Of a stretch of DNA of 16,333 nt, positions 7,331-13,439 are shown piece after piece. The stretch is from UBA922 sp964565405 (GTDB taxonomy: Bacteria; Patescibacteriota; Patescibacteriia; Magasanikbacterales; UBA922). The stretch spans positions 1 through 16,333 of the forward strand of contig CAZMEW010000022.1 of the NCBI GenBank assembly GCA_964565405.1, read 5' to 3'. Made by a program: the position numbers and the translations under genes. The notes beneath the pieces were generated by a model. It saw only the letters and a list, made by a program, of their open reading frames with translations. It ran no database searches and was not told where the DNA came from. Positions within the stretch are counted from its first letter, which is position 1; each line of letters opens with the position of its first letter.

Positions 7331-10300
7331 AATAATACGTGAGACTTGTGTAGCTATTTCAGTATAATTCGCGCCATCGGTTGAGCGATAAATGGCATAC
7401 TGCGCAAACCCTGGAGTAGGGTTATCAATAATTTGCCATGCAATAAACTCTCGCCACTCATTAGTATCAGAATTTGAAATATCCTTATAAAACAAATTTC
7501 CAGGGATCTGTGGGGTATGTGCGGATGAGATAGCACCTCCAGCTGAAATATTTCCATATGCATCCTTTATCTGGTAATAAACCGTTGTTCCACCAGTACC
7601 CAAATTCCATGTTGAGGTCGAAGTATATGGGATCCAGGAGCCTGAACTTCCATTTAGTCCATCCGAAGATAAATCACTATCGTTTGACAACTTCATTTGT
7701 AATCCTGCCATCGTATCATCACTAACACTAATTGAAAGTGTGTTAGTAACCGTACTTCGACCATCTATAATGATGGATGGTAGTGGATCAGTCGTATCGA
7801 GTACAAAAGTATTGGACTCATCAACTCCAATATTATTCGCCGCTTCACTATCGTTCGCCCGAAGTCGAATCTTAAAATTACTCCCATTATACTGATTGTT
7901 ATACGAACTCGTCGGAGTCCATGTCAATGAATAACTCGTATATTGAGTTGTTGAAACAGTGTTTACCGAAACACTCGAACCGAAGGTACCACTCAAACTA
8001 GAGGTAGCAGCTGTTGCCCACACTTCATTTCCCACGCTCGAACAACTCGCGGTGCAATACTGAAGAGTAACTCCAACAATACCTGGGGTAGCGCCAGTTG
8101 CACTATCTATATCACGCACATCGTACTGTACAGTTACAACACCTTCAGAAGTAGATGAAACAGTATTCGTAATAGTGATTTCAGGAGGCGCATTTACCAC
8201 ATAGGTCAGAGTACTCTGGGTAAGAGTAGGTGTACCAGTACCGTCCGACTCAAAGAATACTTTATATTGAATCCACCGATCATCCACTCCATCAGTCAAA
8301 GCTGCCGGCATGGACTGTGCCCCAGTACTATCGGTAAAATACGTAGCACTTGTCCCATCAGGACCCATCCATGAAGTAAAGCTGGAATTATCAGGACTAG
8401 TTCGCACCTGAAATTTAATTACCGTCCCTGTTGGTGTACTACCAGTCCATGAGACCGCAGCAAGAACATTAGTATCATCTTCAGCGTTAAAGGGACTAGA
8501 AGCAAGAGAACCTGAGGTTAAATAACTATGATACGTAAATGTCACACTACTGAGTGTTGGCGTATAGGAAGAATTTGCAGTAGTGAGATATGCTCTATAC
8601 CGGTAATATCGTTTACCATTTAGTGAATTAGGAAGAGCAGTGTTCGAAGTCGTAAAATAGGTACCAGAAGTACCATCAGGCCCTATGTAATTCCAGGTCG
8701 CATTATCATTATTCGAAGCAACCTGAAATTTTACCGGATCAGAACCAGTCTGTGCATGAGCACTCGAAGACCATGAAATGCGTGTAGAAGTTGCATACTT
8801 CAGATCAATGGTTGCAGAAGTAAGAGTACCGGTAGCGGTGTATTGAGTACCCGCATTAATTGCAAAACGATAAATAGCACTACTCCCCCCTCCAGCGAGG
8901 AGATAAATCTCATCATTACCATGACGAATCATAGTAGCACCGACACCGATTGATCCTGGAATAGAATGAGTCGTGGTAGTAAACATCCAGTCGCCATTTT
9001 GCGGACGTAAATAATAAAAACTTGTTCCCCCAAATGTCGTATAAATCCTATTTTCTCCTGGTTTATGGATCATATAACCGACAGTTGCACCAGAAGCTGG
9101 AGTAGAGGATGTCTGTCGACCTGCCCAGGTTCCAGAATTCAAATTCAATCTTTCAAGCCAAGCATAATTTTGCCCAGTAATTGCGTACACAGTATCATTG
9201 TCATCATCTTTCACCATGGTCGCACCATTGGTAAATCCAGGATCATTAGGCGCTCCAGCATAATTAGTCACCGTACTAGAATCAATGTCAAATTTGCTGA
9301 CCGTATGACCATTATTACCCGTGAGCACCAGTACATCATTATTCTCACTATCGTATATTGCACGGGAACCGCTTCTAACTCCACTACCTAGTGGATAATT
9401 ACTACTCCACTGGCCTTGAGGAGCGCTTGAAGTTACCGTATATTTATAAAATTGAGTGGTAGCACCGCCCGCAACAAGATAAATATTACCCGAAGCATCA
9501 GCAGCCATACTACTACCGATACCATCACCATAAGGGGAGCTTGGTGGATTAGTCAGTGTTGTCCATGAATTTCCCGAAATTGAGTACGCGTAAAATTTAA
9601 CACTACTATTGCCACCAGAATAAACATAAATATAATTTCCAGATAATACCATTGATCCACCACCACCATTGGGTGGTATAGCGGAAGGCACGGAGGTAAG
9701 TGTAGAGGTAGATTTATCTGAAGGTATAAATTTATAAAATCCGGTCGTCCCTCCGCCACGCAAAATATAGAAAGCGTCAACACCATCTGTTACCATGACT
9801 CCATTTCCATCATCCGTTCCACTAATCGTTGCAGGAAGATTATACGGACTCGAATCCCACTGATTGATTTCCCCACCAGCAGATGCTATACCGAGCGTAA
9901 CATCTCCCGCATTCACCACGACACTAGACGTGGCAGCATTCCCAAAACCTCCACCGCTTGCAAGTCCATCGGTAGTAAGTGTAGTGTCATCAGTCGTCGT
10001 ATAACTCGAAGTTGCGATGGTTATATCTCCAGGAGAAAAAGTAGTGTTTACCTGAGTCGAGCTGGTAAAGGTTGTCCACCCAGTTCGATTGGTACTATGT
10101 GTGCCAGTACTCGTTGAAGATCCGCCAATCCAGGTAGTTTGTACCCAACCAAAAGTCGCTGCATCGGCAGGAGTTGAGTAATGATAAATAATAAATGCTC
10201 CAATACGAAAAACCAGAAACAAAAAGAACAGTTGAGAAGTTACCGCGAGGCGAAGCGGATGAAATTCAGGACTACGTACGATAGTTCTGATATTAGTCCA

Positions 10301-10579
10301 TACGTTAACTGGACCCTTGAAGTAAGATGGTGTAATCAGTTTGATAAACCACACTGGAAAATAAAGAAAGTTTTTCAGATAATGGCGCAAAATTTCTTTG
10401 CCTAGAGCTTTCAATTCCTTCCGTGCACGTCTTGTTTTGGAGTGTTTACGGAGCTTACCATAAGACATGACTAGTTCATGCCAAATCCAATAGTTTGCAA
10501 AACTACCCTTTTTTTCACGAGATGCTAGAGGTGAACGTTTTGTTGATAGATGCACGGCTTTTTTTCGCCGGTATGCCAT
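4433..10579 (-). CDS. Giant cell-surface protein: kelch-like propeller plus fibronectin-III array
   Basis: The gene encodes 2048 residues. Residues 1-110 are strongly basic and probably cytoplasmic. A hydrophobic span at about 111-132 is followed by a signal-peptidase-like ADA (138-140). Outside the membrane come a Ser/Thr/Gly-rich stretch, a seven-unit kelch-like propeller (about 262-577), two tandem jelly-roll-like modules sharing a GPDGTS(G/A)TYF motif (about 585-795), two Ig-like modules (about 795-1025), and roughly nine fibronectin-III domains to about residue 2025. Each of these carries the typical end NTTYYFRVRSxDxxGN or similar. A Gly-rich hinge (near 1552) and a helical linker (about 1650-1730) interrupt the array. 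The tail FQVIMSNVEGMFSWVGKIKS closes the protein. The only Cys pair is in YCTASC, near residue 850. It is probably an adhesin, S-layer-associated or surface fibre protein. Its own promoter lies just upstream. The 3' half is paralogous to the gene at 13440-16333. The specific ligand is unknown. Confidence 0.93.
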   Translation of the reverse strand: MAYRRKKAVHLSTKRSPLASREKKGSFANYWIWHELVMSYGKLRKHSKTRRARKELKALGKEILRHYLKNFLYFPVWFIKLITPSYFKGPVNVWTNIRTIVRSPEFHPLRLAVTSQLFFLFLVFRIGAFIIYHYSTPADAATFGWVQTTWIGGSSTSTGTHSTNRTGWTTFTSSTQVNTTFSPGDITIATSSYTTTDDTTLTTDGLASGGGFGNAATSSVVVNAGDVTLGIASAGGEINQWDSSPYNLPATISGTDDGNGVMVTDGVDAFYILRGGGTTGFYKFIPSDKSTSTLTSVPSAIPPNGGGGSMVLSGNYIYVYSGGNSSVKFYAYSISGNSWTTLTNPPSSPYGDGIGSSMAADASGNIYLVAGGATTQFYKYTVTSSAPQGQWSSNYPLGSGVRSGSRAIYDSENNDVLVLTGNNGHTVSKFDIDSSTVTNYAGAPNDPGFTNGATMVKDDDNDTVYAITGQNYAWLERLNLNSGTWAGRQTSSTPASGATVGYMIHKPGENRIYTTFGGTSFYYLRPQNGDWMFTTTTHSIPGSIGVGATMIRHGNDEIYLLAGGGSSAIYRFAINAGTQYTATGTLTSATIDLKYATSTRISWSSSAHAQTGSDPVKFQVASNNDNATWNYIGPDGTSGTYFTTSNTALPNSLNGKRYYRYRAYLTTANSSYTPTLSSVTFTYHSYLTSGSLASSPFNAEDDTNVLAAVSWTGSTPTGTVIKFQVRTSPDNSSFTSWMGPDGTSATYFTDSTGAQSMPAALTDGVDDRWIQYKVFFESDGTGTPTLTQSTLTYVVNAPPEITITNTVSSTSEGVVTVQYDVRDIDSATGATPGIVGVTLQYCTASCSSVGNEVWATAATSSLSGTFGSSVSVNTVSTTQYTSYSLTWTPTSSYNNQYNGSNFKIRLRANDSEAANNIGVDESNTFVLDTTDPLPSIIIDGRSTVTNTLSISVSDDTMAGLQMKLSNDSDLSSDGLNGSSGSWIPYTSTSTWNLGTGGTTVYYQIKDAYGNISAGGAISSAHTPQIPGNLFYKDISNSDTNEWREFIAWQIIDNPTPGFAQYAIYRSTDGANYTEIATQVSRIINYYLDTDIDTGTTYYYKVTAEDSDGNISSYSTVVSDDPNGTGGTDVSAPTISNVVTSSIGSNSITISWETDEVSDSYVDYTTEEGGDFSDVDTVGLTTMRNNAAGLGVHTVSLTNLAPNTTYYFRVRSLDPDGNEGIGTQAPNGYVYTTLSGPIISDVSTDDIRNTQARVTWTTDQESDSYVIFSTSTSFTASSTVGSPIAVSSHEVTLPSLTPNTTYYYYVQSDAVTDKNTIEGQHEYYSFQTTGDLTAPVITFDSENDVTVSDTSLLITFSTNETATSSINYGTSLSYGSTSTNNNLNTDHHYTLSGLLPGTAYFLSMRVADIDGNLSSALQFSVTTTDSADYTPPVISSVTSSVVTDDEALIVWSTDEAATGRVYYGTSSGTYTESSTLVSSYNREHAITLSNLATSTEYFYVVVSADISGNSTTSTEDSFTTLETLSEESEVLLREEAARAEGVSQGAASVPSSGGGGGSSIDRVAPSILQLTVSNITSDSATLNWTTNENANTLVEFGKTLEYGQGSLDLANTQTHSISLVELLPSTTYYYRASSIDTFGNPSVPMTGLFTTVSLAEELASSTEEIVETPVEDTKETEDAENILLSTIEKAGEIIKSLANRVSVGVLESSLLGQAKIIEELSTILPLPIIGGQPLVEAGSNYATVSWTTDKLSNSLVEFAPEDEYALARAYGQTVGEPNIGTNDHSVSVKGLTPDTLYHYRVVSRTQTGSETKSQDFIFRTKPESNEISTYKVDTLSTEEVIFSWVTTVPTDSIITYTPYRNGIPHVEARQTIRDPGVTTQHNIKVSGFEAGVIYDVEISGVDSGKNVASKVIQGFSTEGEDLAPIISQVQTDSAIIPGGKEKIQIIISWNTNELSTSKVFYRKGFAAEDVEFVDSTVLDQNYTKKHIVVVTNFEPGTVYQFVAESIDSSGNVGKSKTMTILTPRKEESVFQVIMSNVEGMFSWVGKIKS
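8849..9796 (-). other. Seven-unit kelch-like propeller domain within the giant surface protein
   Basis: Residues 262-577 contain seven successive units of about 45 residues. Each has a hydrophobic strand ending in Gly residues and then an aromatic strand: AFYILRGGGTTGFYKF, YIYVYSGGNSSVKFYAY, NIYLVAGGATTQFYKY, DVLVLTGNNGHTVSKF, TVYAITGQNYAWLERL, RIYTTFGGTSFYYLRP and EIYLLAGGGSSAIYRF. Seven blades would close a normal beta-propeller. Such domains usually bind proteins or glycans. The fold is inferred from the repeat pattern only. Confidence 0.7.
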
Positions 10580-10616
10580 AAAAAAACCAACTATTGCAAG
10601 TCTATAGAATGGGCTA

Positions 10617-10646
10617 ATTATAGCATTTTTTAGAAAAATCTGCGAA
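10617..10646 (-). promoter_or_regulatory. Extended -10 promoter of the giant surface protein gene
   Basis: A consensus -10 TATAAT (10622-10617) is preceded by TGC, making an extended -10 element TGCTATAAT. A -35 candidate TTCGCA (10646-10641, 4 of 6 matches to TTGACA) lies 18 nt upstream. The predicted start is near 10610, giving a leader of about 30 nt before the ATG at 10579. The gene may therefore be expressed independently of the transporter operon that ends at 10669. Confidence 0.7.
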
Positions 10647-10668
10647 GAAAATAACCAATTCCTGTGGA

Positions 10669-11937
10669 TTACTTGTACCGCAGCGCGTCAAGAGGTTTGA
10701 TCTTTGCAGCTCGTATTGCCGGAAATATACCGGTAATCAAGCCAATGATCGTAGAAAAAATGATAATGATGATGATAAAAGATGCTGGGCGACTAAACAG
10801 ATTAAGTGCTTGTCCTCCAAAATTCTTTGCAAGTAAATTAACCCCCAAATTTGCAAGTTCTCCCCCAAGATAGCCAAGAAGAACACCGCCCAAGCCTCCT
10901 AAAAAGCCCATGATCATAGCTTCAAACATAAACAATTTGCGTACATCATTTCTCGTTACTCCAATCGAGCGCATAATACCAATCTCATTGGTACGCTCCA
11001 TAAGGAGAACGGTCATGGTATTAAACATTCCGATTGCAGATACGACCAATGCAACAAATCCAAAGAGTCCAAGTACTACCTGTACAATTGAGAAAATTTT
11101 CTTCACCTGATCAATCGTGTCTTGGAGAGCGGAGACAAAAAAACCCATATTAATAATTTCATCATGAATCGCGGTCATGTATTCTGCAGATACTACTTTG
11201 ATTTTAGCACCAATATATGTATCCATGCGTATATCCCCAAGGAGGCTAGAAGGTGCGTACATAAAACTCTCCTTATCATCCTGAATAACACCAATAATAG
11301 TAAATGGTTCAGGTATATCAACCGTAGTAATCTGCTCAACTCCCGCCTCATCAAACGTGGATACAAATGCGGTAAGTGTAATTTTTTCGCCAATAATTTC
11401 TTCGGGTCCTATATTAAAAATGGTTGCCAGCGCTGAAGAAACTACAATCTCACGCGGAGTCTCACCTCCTTCGTGTGAGGTGAACAGTTTTCCTTTATAC
11501 GGAACAATCCCACTTAACCTAAAAAAAGAAGGTTTAACGGAATATAGCGTAATAACACCAGTCAAATCCTTCAAACTGATCTGAGAAGAAACAGCCATAA
11601 TCGGACTCACTTCTTCTACATGTGGTAATTGAGACATTTTTTCAATATGTTCAGTATCCAATTTGATAAGCTCAGACTGACCTGCACTTACATCAAGACT
11701 GAGAAGTGCGTCCCCATTGGTAATTCGATTCAATACCGTCTCCTGTAAACCATAACCCAAAGAAACCAAAAACAAAACCGCTCCAATACCAACACTCATA
11801 CCAAGAATGGTAAGGGCAGTTCGCATAGGCCGGGTCTTGAAGGTACGTGTGGAAAGAGAAAGAATATCTTTCATAACCATCCGCCGAGAACCGAATACGG
11901 GCTCTGTCTTTGTCTTTTTAGAAAAAAATGATCTCAT
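10669..11937 (-). CDS. MacB/FtsX-type ABC transporter permease
   Basis: At 422 residues the protein has the four-helix MacB layout: TM1 at about 40-62, a large extracytoplasmic domain at about 63-280, TM2 at about 283-305, TM3 at about 336-358 and TM4 at about 386-406. The coupling segment after TM2, ERTNEIGIMRSIGVTRNDVR (314-333), is the hallmark of the family, and the C-terminus FPAIRAAKIKPLDALRYK is typical. Members move peptides, antibiotics or lipoproteins, or transmit force across the membrane, without a conventional translocation channel. The start overlaps the ATPase stop as ATGA (11934-11937), so the two are translationally coupled partners. No HlyD/MacA-like adaptor is seen in the window. 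The substrate is unknown; the flanking giant surface proteins are the only contextual hint. Confidence 0.94.
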   Translation of the reverse strand: MRSFFSKKTKTEPVFGSRRMVMKDILSLSTRTFKTRPMRTALTILGMSVGIGAVLFLVSLGYGLQETVLNRITNGDALLSLDVSAGQSELIKLDTEHIEKMSQLPHVEEVSPIMAVSSQISLKDLTGVITLYSVKPSFFRLSGIVPYKGKLFTSHEGGETPREIVVSSALATIFNIGPEEIIGEKITLTAFVSTFDEAGVEQITTVDIPEPFTIIGVIQDDKESFMYAPSSLLGDIRMDTYIGAKIKVVSAEYMTAIHDEIINMGFFVSALQDTIDQVKKIFSIVQVVLGLFGFVALVVSAIGMFNTMTVLLMERTNEIGIMRSIGVTRNDVRKLFMFEAMIMGFLGGLGGVLLGYLGGELANLGVNLLAKNFGGQALNLFSRPASFIIIIIIFSTIIGLITGIFPAIRAAKIKPLDALRYK

Positions 11938-13304
11938 ACTTTTGGTGTTTTTTTGGATGGTGGAAGTGGTTTGGGTGAATCTACGTGAGTGGTATATCGA
12001 TCAAGCAATAGGATTTCCAAATGCTTAGCCATACGCTTTGCAAGCCTGCGATCAAGCCCAGCACCGCCCTCGCTAATCGGCAAATCCAATTTTACCTGAA
12101 CCCCTTTGCGATCGGTATGACCATCAACGCGCTCCTGAATCACTCCCTCAATCGTATCTATCACCTCAGTACTTGATATAGAAACATCAAACGTATCAAG
12201 TAAAGTAAACCGCAACTTTTGTACATACGTCATATGATCACCTCGGTGGACAGTATGCCCATCATTAAGCATTTTCATCTCCTCAATCATGTTTTGTATT
12301 GTGTGACTTAACCGACGTGCAGCATGTTTGCTTAAATCAAGCCCCCCAAGCACATGATCACGATCCAAATATTCTTCGAGATTATGATAATTCGCAAGAG
12401 AATTTTTCAAAATTTCTTTTACTTGATGTTCAATACCTGAAACTTCTTCAATCGTGAGTCCAGTAAGGGCATCAGATACGATTTCTTTGGCTTTATATTC
12501 GAGAAATAATCCTCCGACTCCCCCATCTCCTGAACCAGCAAGTGTTTTCGATACGAGTTCAAGATTGCTTTTCTTAGCCTCTTGCGCAGGAGCATTTGGG
12601 GTTATCTTACGTGTTTCTTTATTTACCTTAGTATCAATAAGTTTACCGTCTTTCATGAAAAATACACGATCAGCGATATCAAGATGGGAGGGATCATGGG
12701 TAACGAGAATTACTGTCTTTTTATTTTTAAGATTAAGTTCTTGTATAAGCCCAAGCACATCATGTGCTGACTTGGAATCCAAATTTCCAACTGGCTCATC
12801 TGCAAAAATAATTTCAGGATCATTAATAAGTGAACGACAAATTGCCACACGCTGTTGCTGACCTCCAGACAATTCATTCGGTACCTTATTTCTCTGTTCA
12901 TATACACCGAAATATTTCATGAGACGTTCAGCTTCTTCACGTCGTTTTTTTATATCACCTCCGATAGCAATCTGCGGCAACATAATATTTTTAACGATCG
13001 AAAGTGAAGGGATCAAATGAAATGCCTGAAACACCATGCCAATAGTGCTTTGACGATAATGCTCGAGCTCCTTATTTTTCATATTAGCCAGATTTGCTCC
13101 AGCCACATGTACTTCTCCAGCAGTTGGACGCTCGAGACCCGCAATCGTATATAGGAGTGTTGATTTTCCACAACCAGACGCACCAAAAAAAATAATAAAT
13201 TCTCCAGCTTCAATATCCAAACTCACATCACTAAGAGCCCGAACTTCATTACTCTTGCCAAGAAAATATCCTACAGATAAATTTTTTATACTGATTATTG
13301 GCAT
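11934..13304 (-). CDS. ABC transporter ATPase (MacB/LolD-like) with a long C-terminal extension
   Basis: Residues 1-225 form a complete nucleotide-binding domain of the MacB/LolD group: Walker A GASGCGKST (41-49), Q-loop Q93 in VFQAFHLIP, signature LSGGQQQR (145-152), Walker B IIFADE (165-170), D-loop near NLDS and switch His203 in VTHD. It powers the permease encoded next, with which it overlaps by ATGA. Family members are normally about 220-250 residues, but this protein has 456. Residues ~230-456 begin with a polar, Lys-rich linker, followed by a helix-rich region, an RLAKRMAKHLE stretch near 420-430 and a Pro/Lys-rich end. I do not recognise a known domain there. The start ATG at 13304 has no Shine-Dalgarno sequence, and an upstream extended -10 may be the promoter. 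Confidence 0.94.
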   Translation of the reverse strand: MPIISIKNLSVGYFLGKSNEVRALSDVSLDIEAGEFIIFFGASGCGKSTLLYTIAGLERPTAGEVHVAGANLANMKNKELEHYRQSTIGMVFQAFHLIPSLSIVKNIMLPQIAIGGDIKKRREEAERLMKYFGVYEQRNKVPNELSGGQQQRVAICRSLINDPEIIFADEPVGNLDSKSAHDVLGLIQELNLKNKKTVILVTHDPSHLDIADRVFFMKDGKLIDTKVNKETRKITPNAPAQEAKKSNLELVSKTLAGSGDGGVGGLFLEYKAKEIVSDALTGLTIEEVSGIEHQVKEILKNSLANYHNLEEYLDRDHVLGGLDLSKHAARRLSHTIQNMIEEMKMLNDGHTVHRGDHMTYVQKLRFTLLDTFDVSISSTEVIDTIEGVIQERVDGHTDRKGVQVKLDLPISEGGAGLDRRLAKRMAKHLEILLLDRYTTHVDSPKPLPPSKKTPKV

Positions 13305-13324
13305 GAAATAGACAGTCTACTTAC

Positions 13325-13340
13325 GACAAAAATTTTTGTC
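13325..13340. repeat. Perfect 16-bp palindrome (possible operator)
   Basis: GACAAAAATTTTTGTC is a perfect inverted repeat with 8-nt arms and no spacer. It lies 21 nt before the ATPase start and about 28-43 nt after the candidate transcript start. It could be an operator for a dimeric repressor. As RNA it would have to sacrifice central pairs for a loop, and no T-run follows, so a terminator is less likely. A chance AT-rich palindrome cannot be excluded. Confidence 0.4.
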
Positions 13341-13374
13341 TGAATAAACAAGATAAACAAATCACGATAAAATC

Positions 13375-13383
13375 AGTATATCA
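13375..13383 (-). promoter_or_regulatory. Candidate extended -10 promoter of the ABC transporter operon
   Basis: TGATATACT (13383-13375) fits an extended -10 element (TGnTATAnT-like), with a predicted start near 13368 and a leader of about 64 nt. No convincing -35 lies 16-18 nt upstream, so the call rests on the -10 alone. Confidence 0.45.
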
Positions 13384-13439
13384 TATTTTCGCTATACTAG
13401 GGAGAAGTCGGAAGTGTTGATAAAATTCCGTAGAAATAA

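Larger units (their letters stand above)
13305..13439 (-). other. Intergenic region upstream of the ABC transporter operon
   Basis: These 135 nt separate the stop of the partial giant gene from the ATPase start. They contain an extended -10 candidate and a perfect 16-bp palindrome, both listed separately. No small gene, RNA gene or T-tailed terminator hairpin is visible, so transcription from the giant gene could continue into the transporter. Confidence 0.6.

Noticed and set aside
9662..9677. Hairpin ACCACC-ATTG-GGTGGT
   Set aside because: It lies within the giant protein gene, where it encodes a Pro-Asn-Gly-rich loop; no T-run follows, and codon repetition explains it.
4433..10579. Tandem-repeat or CRISPR-like array in the giant gene
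   Set aside because: The repetition is at protein-domain level (about 90-110 residues) with diverged DNA; there are no short identical repeats with spacers.
10580..10668. Possible terminator between the permease and the giant protein gene
   Set aside because: Only a weak imperfect inverted repeat is present after the permease stop, without a GC-rich stem or T-run.
875..11937. Alternative genetic code with TGA read as glycine, as in some CPR lineages
   Set aside because: TGA ends tpiA and the ABC ATPase at exact ATGA overlaps with the next gene, and no conserved gene here has an in-frame TGA.
12454..12861. 135-codon plus-strand reading frame
   Set aside because: It lies opposite the well-conserved ABC ATPase gene and has no recognisable domain or promoter.
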